DNA of 47,224 nucleotides from Deltaproteobacteria bacterium. Lineage in GTDB: Bacteria > Desulfobacterota > WTBG01 > CAIYCZ01 > CAIRTM01. The notes under the pieces were generated by a model, which was not told the origin of the DNA, did no database searches, and was given only the letters and a program-made list of their open reading frames with translations. The DNA lies in the NCBI GenBank assembly GCA_024276465.1, contig JAJRXD010000167.1, positions 1 to 47,224 of the forward strand, in the 5' to 3' direction. The translations under genes and the position numbers were made by a program. Positions 16,818-24,295 of this stretch are shown here, piece by piece (positions within the stretch are counted from its first letter, which is position 1; every line of letters begins with the position of its first letter).

Positions 16818-16974
16818 TAGTGGCTGAACGGAAAGTTCATTAATCACACTTTTCCTGTCATTGCGAGGGAGGCACGACCGAAGCAATCTCCTGGAAACAA
16901 AGGGATTGCTTCGTCGTTCGTTCCTCACTCCTCGCAATGACAACCCGGAATCAGGACTTTTCGTTCAGCCACTA
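16818..16974. mobile_element. MITE-like element with TAGTGGCTGAACG inverted ends and a nested palindrome
   Basis: The left end TAGTGGCTGAACGGAAAGT (16818-16836) and the right end at 16955-16974 are inverted copies with one mismatch. The ends match those of the element at 13328-13492. The inner part differs: here TGTCATTGCGAG (16856-16867) and CTCGCAATGACA (16931-16942) bound a second palindrome. There is no open reading frame of note. It lies in the 535-base gap 16688-17222, which otherwise holds only the repeat at 17118 and AT-rich sequence. Confidence 0.65.
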
Positions 16975-17117
16975 AATACAGAACTTGTTCAACCAGAAAC
17001 ATAATTATTGAAATCAGAATTAAGAATATTGTAGAATTAGCGCTGAGTAGTACAGACTGTATTGCAATTGTGAATGAGAAGGCTATCTGTCCCGCTTACG
17101 GGGTGTAACATATTGAG

Positions 17118-17170
17118 ATTGCATGGGCCAAAAAGCGCAAACTGAAGTTTGCGGCTACCAAGTTTCTATT
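17118..17170. repeat. 53-bp palindrome-bearing repeat, copy 1
   Basis: ATTGCATGGGCC is followed by the dyad GCGCAAACTGAAGTTTGCGGC, then TACCAA and TTCTATT. The second copy is at 26197-26249 with only a few differences. It lies just upstream of the response-regulator gene. Confidence 0.6.
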
Positions 17171-17222
17171 ATGGTACAGTCTGGTATTGAGAGTACAGTT
17201 TTTACTAATGGGTGAGGTGAGC

Positions 17223-17675
17223 ATGGACAAATCAAAAGTTTTAATTGTTGAAGATAACAAAGTGACTGTAGAGCTTTATAATAAATTTCTTTTTGACGAA
17301 GTTTTTGAAAAACAGACTGTTACAAATGGAAAAGAGGCGCTGAAAACATACGAATCGTGGAAACCTGACATTATTATTCTTGATATTATGATTCCTGAAA
17401 TGAGTGGCTATATGGTATTGAAAGAAATACGGTTAAATTTTGGTGATAAAAAAACTGCAATCATAATGTCCACATCAATTTCCAGAAAAGAATCTGTTAT
17501 GGATTGTGTAAATCTCGGGATTCAGGGATATATTGTAAAACCTTTCAAGGCGAATGAAATCCCCGGTAAAATTTTAGAATCCTACGGTCTGGTTGAACCT
17601 GAAAAGGCTGACGCAGCAAAAGAATTATATCTAAAGCTTGCTGAAAATTCAGATGTCAGGAAAAAGGAAAATTGA
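17223..17675 (+). CDS. Single-domain response regulator (receiver only)
   Basis: This is a 150-residue CheY-like protein. It has the acidic pair Glu10/Asp11 (VLIVEDNK), the phospho-acceptor Asp54 in ILDIMIPEMSGY, a Ser/Thr switch near STSIS and Lys106 in IVKPF, so the receiver site is complete. After the fold there is a short helical tail with no output domain, so it would act by protein contact or as a relay for an orphan hybrid kinase. The ATG at 17223 follows GGGTGAGGTGAGC; an upstream frame extension to 17187 lacks such a site. The Smr-domain gene follows 45 bases later on the same strand. Confidence 0.88.
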   Translation: MDKSKVLIVEDNKVTVELYNKFLFDEVFEKQTVTNGKEALKTYESWKPDIIILDIMIPEMSGYMVLKEIRLNFGDKKTAIIMSTSISRKESVMDCVNLGIQGYIVKPFKANEIPGKILESYGLVEPEKADAAKELYLKLAENSDVRKKEN

Positions 17676-17720
17676 GAATTCAAGCAGTCTGGTTATGGGT
17701 AAGTTAACAGAAGACTTTTT

Positions 17721-18056
17721 TTGAAGAAATCTGAACCTGATGACATGAATGATACTGATGATTTGATTGAGTACCCCATTGACGGTGTGCTTGATCTGCA
17801 TACATTTAATCCATGCGAGATAAAGGAACTGATACCTGATTATCTTACTGCCTGCAGGGATCAGGGGATCCTGCAGGTAAGGATTATTCACGGTAAGGGA
17901 ACAGGTGCGCTGCGCCGAACTGTCCATGCAATTCTGGCCCGTTTACCCGGAGTTGATTCGTTTAAGCTTGCAGCAGAGGATGCGGGAGGCTGGGGGGCAA
18001 CAATTGTAATGCTTTTGCCTGAAGGAGAAACAGGCAGAGAGGAAATGTCAAATTAA
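17721..18056 (+). CDS. Smr-domain protein
   Basis: This is a 111-residue protein consisting almost wholly of one Smr (small MutS-related) domain: VLDLHTFNP (the DLH motif), VRIIHGKGTGALRRTVH (the HGxGxG motif) and DAGGWGATIVML. Smr domains bind or nick nucleic acids. Stand-alone Smr proteins of this short type are frequent in Desulfobacterota, but their substrate there is not established. The start is uncertain: TTG at 17721 begins the frame, and ATG at 17745 would shorten it by eight residues. Neither has a convincing ribosome-binding site. Confidence 0.83.
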   Translation: MKKSEPDDMNDTDDLIEYPIDGVLDLHTFNPCEIKELIPDYLTACRDQGILQVRIIHGKGTGALRRTVHAILARLPGVDSFKLAAEDAGGWGATIVMLLPEGETGREEMSN

Positions 18057-18242
18057 AAAGTCCAAATGACAAATAAATGTCAAAGCTCAAAGGCCTCTCA
18101 AAGATAACATCCAGGCACAGTGGCTCAAAAAAAGATTTATTTACCACAAAAATTACGAACAGATGCATTTAACTGTTTCATATTTTTGCGAAAAACGCCG
18201 ATAGTTTAAAAGGTGCTTTTTCCTGATTTCCGGAGGAGAGTT

Positions 18243-18446
18243 ATGGAAATACAATCCAGTGAAATGAGTGTAATCATGCAGACCAGGGCTCTGGACCAGA
18301 AGAAACCGGGGTCTGAGGTTATAAGCAAAACTCTTGATTTTATGAACCAGAGTAAGAACAGCTTGAGTAAGTCTGACTTTGATTTTCAGAAAGACGTGCT
18401 TTCCGCTGCCACAGGCAAGGGAAGCATTATAAACCTTTTAGCATAG
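18243..18446 (+). CDS. Small protein, possibly of the YjfB-type putative motility family
   Basis: This is a 67-residue protein with the start fixed by GGAGGAGAG a few bases before the ATG. The N-terminus MEIQSSEMSVIMQTRALDQK and the helical middle weakly recall the YjfB-like putative motility proteins (short, starting MDIxxLS). The match is from memory and is not strong. There is no signal peptide or membrane helix. A clear intrinsic terminator follows 27 bases after the stop codon, which supports a real transcript ending here. Function unknown. Confidence 0.6.
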   Translation: MEIQSSEMSVIMQTRALDQKKPGSEVISKTLDFMNQSKNSLSKSDFDFQKDVLSAATGKGSIINLLA

Positions 18447-18472
18447 TATTTTCAGGAAAAAGCCCTTAAACC

Positions 18473-18507
18473 AAACCCCTGCCTGATGAACCAGACAGGG
18501 GTTTTTT
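18473..18507 (+). terminator. Rho-independent terminator
   Basis: AACCCCTGCCTG pairs with CAGACAGGGGTT around the loop ATGAAC, and six T residues follow. It ends the small-protein gene on the plus strand. The stem is nearly symmetric, so it could also serve the convergent methyltransferase gene, whose stop codon is at 18526. Confidence 0.85.
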
Positions 18508-18525
18508 GTCTGTACCTGAAAGAAA

Positions 18526-19461
18526 CTACTTGTCATTTCTGAAAACATAGATTTTAAATATTTCTGGCAGCAATTTGCTGTCAGTAAGGTTTTTTTCAAA
18601 TCTGCATAAAACTTGCAGAATTTCGTTGTGCTGATTATTGTCGGCTTCAAAATTGTGGGCTATGCCATCAAGTAAGCGAAACAACAATGTACCCCCGGTT
18701 CCATGCTCTTCCAAAAGTGTAAAATGTTTTTTTAACAGACTGTCAATTTCATCAGATCGAATTGCTTCAGAAGGGTCAGAAAGATTTATCAGTTCAGGAT
18801 CAATACGGTTAATTCTGGTTTTGATTTTTGTCGGGTCAAAATGAAGCCGTCTTAACTCAAAGGGTATCTCCTGCAGAACCTTATCACCTGTTTGCAGAAT
18901 TTTTTCTGAAAACTGAAATTGTCTTGGGCCTACGTATTCATCAACATATATAAGGGCACCAGGGATCAGCGATTTTTTCAACTCACACAGCAGAAGTTCA
19001 AGGTTTTTCACATGATGAAGAATCATTTTGCAAATTGAAAAATCATAGGTGTTTTCCGGAAGGGTAATCGAGTTTAAATTTTGAAGCCTGTATTCTATGG
19101 GCATTAAAGTGGAAAGCTCTGCTGCTTTTTTTAATCTGCCAGGAGCTACATCAATACCAGTCATTTTTTCAGCAATTCCAAGGCTGATGGCAGTGCGCTC
19201 CAGGCTCCCTGACCCGCAGCCAAGGCTGATACCGGATTTAAAGGCTGTTTGTAAATACTTTTGAGAAAACCACTGCAGATACCCAAGGTTTTCATCACCG
19301 GAAATAAGCCTGTTGCGGTACTTGCCTATAACGGGCAGATCCCAGAACTGCCTGGGCCGGTAGCTTTCCCTTTGATCCCAGAAGTATGCGGTCTGTTTTA
19401 TGTTTTCCATGTTTTCATATCTGTTTTTTTTAAGGTCAAATCGGCCATCTGGAAATGGCAT
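18526..19461 (-). CDS. SAM-dependent methyltransferase (class I)
   Basis: This is a protein of about 311 residues with a class I methyltransferase core. It has the SAM-binding glycine motif GISLGCGSGSLERTA, an acidic motif after strand 2 (MTGIDVAPG), and the post-I motif region FSICKMILHHVKNLELLLCE. Then LIPGALIYVDEYVGP and a C-terminal domain of about 120 residues follow. The target is not evident; small-molecule, lipid or sugar methyltransferases share this core. The frame starts at 19461, inside the last codons of tsaD (26-base overlap). An internal ATG at 19410 just before the conserved region is an alternative. Neither has a clear Shine-Dalgarno, so translational coupling to tsaD is likely. 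Confidence 0.82.
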   Translation of the reverse strand: MPFPDGRFDLKKNRYENMENIKQTAYFWDQRESYRPRQFWDLPVIGKYRNRLISGDENLGYLQWFSQKYLQTAFKSGISLGCGSGSLERTAISLGIAEKMTGIDVAPGRLKKAAELSTLMPIEYRLQNLNSITLPENTYDFSICKMILHHVKNLELLLCELKKSLIPGALIYVDEYVGPRQFQFSEKILQTGDKVLQEIPFELRRLHFDPTKIKTRINRIDPELINLSDPSEAIRSDEIDSLLKKHFTLLEEHGTGGTLLFRLLDGIAHNFEADNNQHNEILQVLCRFEKNLTDSKLLPEIFKIYVFRNDK

Positions 19462-20437
19462 TAAGGAAGAAAGGAAACTTCTCTTCAGGATTCAGCCTGT
19501 ATGATCCTGCCAAAGCAATCATTGCAGCATTATCGGTGCAGAAAACAGGTGAAGGAAAAAACAGAGCAATACCTTCATCGGCTGCTCTTTCATTCATTTT
19601 CATACGAAGAAGCGAGTTGCATGCAACCCCGCCTGTAATCGCGATGGCATGTACATGGTGTTCATCTGCAGCCAGAACTGTTTTTTCAATCAGGATGTCT
19701 ACAACTGCCTGCTGAAAGCTTGCAGCAATATCAGTGACAGCGCTGTCTGTCAAACCATTTATACCAATCTCTTTAACATGGTACAGAACAGCTGTTTTTA
19801 ATCCGCTGAAACTGAAATCCAGTGACCTGTCGTGCAGCATTGGCCGTGGAAACGCAATTGCTGAAGGATTCCCCTTTTTTGAAAGTTTATCAATTGCAAC
19901 ACCCCCTGGATACCCAATGCCAAGAAGTTTAGCGACCTTATCAAAAGCCTCACCAGCTGCATCATCTCTTGTCCTCCCTAAAAGCTTATATTGGCCGACT
20001 TTTTTTACAAGATATAAATTAGTATGACCGCCTGAAACAACAAGTGTAATATTTGGAAAAGAGATATTATGTTCAAGATGAGGAGCAAGCAGATGACCTT
20101 CAAGATGATTGATGCCTGTAAGGGGTATTTTGCGGGCGAAGGAAACAGCCTTGGCAAAATTAATTCCAACAAGTAGAGATCCGACAAGGCCAGGCCCCTG
20201 AGTTACAGCGATTCCATCAACATCATTCAGGCTGATTCCTGCCTGGTTGAGGGATTCTCTTACAACAGGCACGATGTTTTCCTGGTGTTTTCTTGATGCG
20301 ATCTCAGGAACAACGCCGCCATATTTGTTATGGAGTTGTGCCTGAGAGGAGATGATATTTGAAATAATTTCTTTCCTGTCTTTTAAAACAGCTGCCGCTG
20401 TTTCGTCGCAGGAAGTTTCAATGCCTAATATGATCAT
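19436..20437 (-). CDS. tsaD: tRNA N6-adenosine threonylcarbamoyltransferase TsaD
   Basis: This 333-residue protein is of normal length for TsaD, the catalytic subunit that transfers threonylcarbamoyl from TC-AMP to A37 of ANN-decoding tRNAs, working with TsaB and TsaE in the cytoplasm. The family marks are all present: ILGIETSCDETAAAV at the start, the metal-binding histidines in NHLEGHLLAPH, LVVSGGHTNLYLV, and GVACNSLLR with the late CTDNAAMIALAG. The end FLNAISRWPI is typical. It is the first gene of a two-gene minus-strand unit with the overlapping methyltransferase. Upstream is a 407-base gap full of palindromes. Confidence 0.97.
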   Translation of the reverse strand: MIILGIETSCDETAAAVLKDRKEIISNIISSQAQLHNKYGGVVPEIASRKHQENIVPVVRESLNQAGISLNDVDGIAVTQGPGLVGSLLVGINFAKAVSFARKIPLTGINHLEGHLLAPHLEHNISFPNITLVVSGGHTNLYLVKKVGQYKLLGRTRDDAAGEAFDKVAKLLGIGYPGGVAIDKLSKKGNPSAIAFPRPMLHDRSLDFSFSGLKTAVLYHVKEIGINGLTDSAVTDIAASFQQAVVDILIEKTVLAADEHHVHAIAITGGVACNSLLRMKMNERAADEGIALFFPSPVFCTDNAAMIALAGSYRLNPEEKFPFFLNAISRWPI

Positions 20438-20462
20438 GCACTTAACTTATTAAAAGGTAAGC

Positions 20463-20651
20463 TGAGCGATTTTTCAGATAAAGACAGCATAGTGACAGCA
20501 TTTCACTCATTCTCAGCAGACATCCATGTCTGCTTCCGAGGTAAGCATTATACTTCACCATCCAGGTGAAGTATAATGTAATGCTTAAATCCGTTCAATG
20601 CTATTACACTATGCTGCTGTATGTGGCATCATGTTTTTTTAGAATCGCTCA
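20463..20651. repeat. Long composite palindrome upstream of tsaD and nadB
   Basis: TGAGCGATTTTT (20463-20474) matches the inverted end AGAATCGCTCA at 20641-20651. Further in, CAGCATAGTG and CACTATGCTG pair. At the centre CATTATACTTCACC (20546-20559) pairs perfectly with 20565-20578 around a five-base loop. The whole 189-bp segment could fold into one long interrupted hairpin. It has no coding capacity and resembles a MITE. It sits between the divergent tsaD and nadB genes. Confidence 0.6.
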
Positions 20652-20663
20652 ATTCAGGTAAAA

Positions 20664-20756
20664 GGTAACTACACAGGTATTTAGGTCGAAGGCTGAAGTA
20701 TATCATTTGTGCCTAAAGGTCTTCAGCCTTCAGTCTATCACCCTGGAGTAGTTACA
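20664..20756. repeat. Second palindromic element with GTAACTAC ends
   Basis: GTAACTAC (20665-20672) and GTAGTTAC (20748-20755) form the outer arms. GAAGGCTGAAG (20688-20698) and CTTCAGCCTTC (20721-20731) form perfect inner arms. It follows directly on the preceding palindrome and ends about 90 bases before the nadB start. Confidence 0.55.
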
Positions 20757-20844
20757 TTAAAAGTTGTATTTTTTCTCTGAAAATAGTACCATTTTTCAGT
20801 TTGAACTAATTGCCACAGTATAAACTTTCGATTATTGTAGCCTA

Positions 20845-22551
20845 ATGGAAATCAAAACAGACTTTTTGATCATCGGATCCGGAATTGCAGGACTCACATA
20901 TGCCCTGAATGTAAGTCCCTACGGCAGCGTAGCCATTATAACCAAAAAAGATAAAAAGGAGTCAAATACCAACTATGCCCAGGGTGGAATTGCAGCAGTA
21001 GTAGATCCTGATGATGACCTGCAGTTCCATATTAGTGATACTATAACAGCAGGCTGTGGTTTGTGCAAGCCTGATGTTGTAAGGCTGGTGGTAACAGAAG
21101 GACCTGAAAGAATCAGGGACTTGATTAGCTGGGGAGTATCGTTCTCAAAAAAAAAAGGAGGCAGCACTTTCGACCTGGGGAAAGAGGGGGGGCATTCGAA
21201 AAGACGGATTCTGCATGCCGGAGATCTTACCGGGAAAGAGGTTGAAAAAATTCTGCTCAAGAAAGTGGATGAGTCTCCTAATATAAGGCTTTTTGAACAT
21301 CACATAAGCATTGATCTTATAACAGAAAAAAAACTTGGGATAAAAAACATAAAAAAAAATGCGTGCTGTGGTGCCTATGTGCTGGATATAGATAAGGCAG
21401 AGGTCCATACTTTTATATCAAAAGTGACCCTTCTTGCAACAGGGGGTGTGGGCAAGACATATCTGTACACAAGCAATCCTGATATTTCCACAGGCGATGG
21501 TATTGCCATTGCATATCGTGCTGGTGCAAGAATTGCCAACATGGAGTTCATTCAGTTCCACCCTACGTGTCTGTATCATCCGCATGCAAAAAACTTCCTT
21601 ATATCTGAAGCTGTCCGTGGTGAAGGAGCTGTTTTAAGGCTTAAAGACGGCACACCTTTTATGGGCAAATATCACCACCTGAAAGACCTTGCACCAAGGG
21701 ACGTTGTAGCCAGGGCTATCGACACGGAGCTTAAGAAAAGCGGAGATGAATGTGTGTACCTGGATGTGAGTCACAGAAGTTCTGCTTTTATTAAAAGCAG
21801 GTTCCCGAACATTTATGAAAAATGCCTTTCTTATAATTTTGATATGGCTGTTGATCCAGTTCCTGTAGTGCCTGCAGCACATTATATCTGCGGTGGTGTC
21901 ATGACAAACACCTGCGGGGAGACAAATATTACCGGGCTTTTTGTTGCAGGTGAGGCAGCCTGTACAGGATTGCATGGTGCCAACAGGCTTGCAAGCAACT
22001 CATTGCTTGAAGCCCTTGTCTTTTCACATAGAGCTGCAATAATGTCGGTCAGGCAGGTTAATGAAAGGGCTTTTCCTGATCTGGCTTTATCTCCGTGGGA
22101 TCCGGGAAACGCAATGGATATTGATGAATCTGTTGTTATTTCCCATAACTGGGATGAGATAAGAAGACTTATGTGGAACTATGTTGGAATAGTCAGGTCT
22201 GACAAAAGACTGGCAAGGGCATGGCGGAGGATTCAGCTGCTGCAGAAGGAGATAACAGATTATTACTGGGACTTTATTATTAATTCTGACCTGATCGAAC
22301 TGAGGAACATTGCAACTGTTGCAGGGCTTATTATTTCATGTGCTTTAAAAAGAAGGGAGAGCAGGGGGCTCCACTATAATATTGACTATCCGGAGAAGGA
22401 TGAGACACGGTGGAAGAAGGATACGGTTGTACAGCTCAGGACAAGGAAAAGCTCTTTCTCAGAAAAACCCGTGCTATGCTCTCAATCCGGCAAAAAGTCC
22501 AAACCTTCCGGTTTTACCACTTTCTCTTCTGTGAGAAAAAAAAAGGTGTGA
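20845..22551 (+). CDS. nadB: L-aspartate oxidase NadB
   Basis: This 568-residue flavoenzyme oxidises L-aspartate to iminoaspartate, the first step of de novo NAD synthesis; anaerobes use fumarate or quinone as acceptor. It has the FAD motif FLIIGSGIAGL, NYAQGGIAAV, ATGGVGKTYLYTSNPD, the catalytic-region EFIQFHPTCLYHP, SEAVRGEGAVLR and ASNSLLEALVFSHRAA, all typical of NadB rather than fumarate reductase. The homologous part ends near residue 520 (GLHYNIDYPE). About 45 further residues rich in Lys and Ser are unusual and are encoded opposite the 3' end of pgeF. The ATG has only a weak ribosome-binding site. No nadA or nadC is in the window. Confidence 0.95.
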   Translation: MEIKTDFLIIGSGIAGLTYALNVSPYGSVAIITKKDKKESNTNYAQGGIAAVVDPDDDLQFHISDTITAGCGLCKPDVVRLVVTEGPERIRDLISWGVSFSKKKGGSTFDLGKEGGHSKRRILHAGDLTGKEVEKILLKKVDESPNIRLFEHHISIDLITEKKLGIKNIKKNACCGAYVLDIDKAEVHTFISKVTLLATGGVGKTYLYTSNPDISTGDGIAIAYRAGARIANMEFIQFHPTCLYHPHAKNFLISEAVRGEGAVLRLKDGTPFMGKYHHLKDLAPRDVVARAIDTELKKSGDECVYLDVSHRSSAFIKSRFPNIYEKCLSYNFDMAVDPVPVVPAAHYICGGVMTNTCGETNITGLFVAGEAACTGLHGANRLASNSLLEALVFSHRAAIMSVRQVNERAFPDLALSPWDPGNAMDIDESVVISHNWDEIRRLMWNYVGIVRSDKRLARAWRRIQLLQKEITDYYWDFIINSDLIELRNIATVAGLIISCALKRRESRGLHYNIDYPEKDETRWKKDTVVQLRTRKSSFSEKPVLCSQSGKKSKPSGFTTFSSVRKKKV

Positions 22552-23286
22552 ATTGCATGATGTGCAGATGTGTGACACTTCTATGTTATCTGCCCTGACT
22601 CCGCGCATAGTCATCTGGACTTTGTTTGCTTCCTGCAGATTAACAGAAAAACCACTCTTTTTTATTATTATTAACGATTCTGACTTGCATGTCTGACTGC
22701 GGAAACGATCTGCAACATTTTCCCGCACTCTGAAGCAGCATGGTCCGATTGAAGGCCCTATGCCTGCCTTAATGTTGCCCGCAAGGCAGCTGTACTGGTT
22801 AATCAGCACGTCAATTGTTTTAGAAGTAATTCCTTCTGCTGTTCCCTTCCATCCGGCATGTATAACAGCCATAACTGTTGTAACAGGATCAAACAATATA
22901 ATAGGAACACAGTCTGCCACCCTTATAACAATTGTCACGTCTGGACAGGCTGTAATCAGAGCGTCATATCCATCAAAAGTATATTTTATAACAGATCCTG
23001 TTTTTGATTCTTCGGGTATTGAATTAACAGTTTTTATCCTGCTGCTGTGTATCTGGACGGAGGAGACCAGGGAATTAAGATCGAATTCAAGGGCATTGCT
23101 GAGTGCCAGGTGGTTTGACATGACATTTTCATATGTGTCATCAGTGTTAAGCCCTATATTTAAACTTTTAAAGGGGTATGTACTTACCCCTCCAACTCTT
23201 GTCGAAATACCGTGAAAAAGGCAGTTGCAGGAAGAAAGATTTTCAAAAAAGAAAAGTTTTAAACCATTTATGTTAGATGAATTCAT
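22474..23286 (-). CDS. pgeF: Peptidoglycan editing factor PgeF / laccase-domain purine nucleoside phosphorylase
   Basis: This is a 270-residue member of the YfiH/YlmD (PF02578) family. The metal-binding pattern is visible: FHGISTRVGGVS, SLNIGLNTDD, RVADCVPIILFD, the HAGWKGTAEGI block, GPSIGPCCF and a C-terminal CTSC...FFSHRRESGKTGRF. In E. coli the protein removes misincorporated residues from UDP-MurNAc precursors; purified relatives also act on purine nucleosides. The ATG at 23286 overlaps the stop region of the upstream phosphatase gene and has GGGGAG 13 bases upstream; a longer frame to 23400 has no support. Its 3' end overlaps the end of nadB by 78 bases in convergent orientation. Confidence 0.92.
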   Translation of the reverse strand: MNSSNINGLKLFFFENLSSCNCLFHGISTRVGGVSTYPFKSLNIGLNTDDTYENVMSNHLALSNALEFDLNSLVSSVQIHSSRIKTVNSIPEESKTGSVIKYTFDGYDALITACPDVTIVIRVADCVPIILFDPVTTVMAVIHAGWKGTAEGITSKTIDVLINQYSCLAGNIKAGIGPSIGPCCFRVRENVADRFRSQTCKSESLIIIKKSGFSVNLQEANKVQMTMRGVRADNIEVSHICTSCNSHLFFSHRRESGKTGRFGLFAGLRA

Positions 23287-23980
23287 GCAATGCAAAGTCT
23301 CCCCTGTCATACAGCAGATACCACCCCCTGGAATTTTCCCAGCAGGGCAGTGCGTAAAATCGATTTTTACCAAACACCAGATTTTCAGTTCTGTGGGCAT
23401 GTCCGCAAATTACAGTGTCAATTCCTGAGCTGAAATATCTCTTGATAATATCTGCTGAAAACTGAAGTTTAGACTGATCCTGTGAGCAAATTACGCTTTT
23501 GCTTTTTAAAATAAATTTTCTTGCTATATAATTTTCTATAAAGCCGGGAAGGATTTTGTCCAGAAGAATAAACACTGGCCATGCTGATTCCTTGTACTTT
23601 TTAAATTTTATATCCAAAGCACATAAGGTATGTCCATGTGTGAGAAAGACCCTTTTTGAATCTAAAGTGATTTCTGCTTCTTCACCTAAAAAATCAATTC
23701 CAAAAGATGAAAGCGTTTTGTTTTTGAGAAGAAAGTCCCTGTTGCCAAAGATAAAACCAACACGAAACCCGGAAGCGGTTATTTTCTCAAGTGTGCTGAA
23801 TATTTTAAAGTAGTTTCTTGATAGCCGCCTGTTGTTTGTCCAGAAGTCAAACAGGTCTCCAAGAATATAAATATCACCCTTCTCAATCATTGCCATATCG
23901 AGGAATGACTGGAAAAGTATGTTTTTTTCAGGGTAATCAGTGCTTAAATGAATGTCAGCAATGAAAAATGTTTTTGTCAT
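23273..23980 (-). CDS. LpxH-like UDP-2,3-diacylglucosamine diphosphatase / metallophosphoesterase
   Basis: This is a 235-residue calcineurin-type metallophosphoesterase. The metal ligands are in order: FFIADIHLS (D-x-H), LGDLFDFW (GDxxD), FGNRDFLL (GNxD), FLTHGHTL and CGHAHRTE. The length and the Phe-Trp after GDLFD match LpxH-type hydrolases that make lipid X in lipid A synthesis, consistent with the LPS genes elsewhere in the window. Some relatives have other substrates, so I leave the symbol blank. The start at 23980 puts the first strand at the N-terminus; an upstream ATG at 24046 adds an unlikely basic stretch. It overlaps pgeF by 14 bases, so the two are probably co-transcribed. Confidence 0.82.
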   Translation of the reverse strand: MTKTFFIADIHLSTDYPEKNILFQSFLDMAMIEKGDIYILGDLFDFWTNNRRLSRNYFKIFSTLEKITASGFRVGFIFGNRDFLLKNKTLSSFGIDFLGEEAEITLDSKRVFLTHGHTLCALDIKFKKYKESAWPVFILLDKILPGFIENYIARKFILKSKSVICSQDQSKLQFSADIIKRYFSSGIDTVICGHAHRTENLVFGKNRFYALPCWENSRGWYLLYDRGDFALHEFI

Positions 23981-24082
23981 GGATTTTTTTATGTTTGAAT
24001 TCGATCTGTTTTTTTTACATAATATGAGAAGATAAAAATATAACATATATTCTTTACTTCAACAACAATTCCACAATGCAAT

Positions 24083-24270
24083 TTTGATGAAGTGGTAAAA
24101 AGTCAAAAAACAGGCGACAAGGAAAAAAGCTCCAGATACAGGGCGTGCAAATCCTGAGGAATCCCCGCCTCTGTCGGGATGTTCCAGAGGCGTGCTTGTT
24201 CGTATGCTGCAACAACTGAATATGCAGCGCAACGCAGCAGGCGGACATTTTCGTGAAGTCGTCAATTTTG
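24083..24270. repeat. Palindromic intergenic repeat, family A copy 4 (divergent)
   Basis: The segment carries the family A core GGCGTGCAAATCCTGAGGAAT, with AAGTGGTAAAAAGTC at the left end and an inverted-like end ATTTTCGTGAAGTCGTC. An inner hairpin-like part (CCCCGCCTCTGTCGGGATG) is also found, reversed, in the copy at 38227. It occupies most of the 315-base gap between the phosphatase gene and apbE. Confidence 0.55.
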
Positions 24271-24295
24271 TTAACAAACATAAATATACAGCGAC

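Noticed and set aside
20664-20756. Possible riboswitch upstream of nadB
   Set aside because: The segment is a simple palindrome with mobile-repeat-like ends, and I see no conserved riboswitch core.
24054-24281. Two overlapping minus-strand frames of 72-75 codons
   Set aside because: They run through a non-coding family A palindromic repeat and share no motif with any protein family I know.
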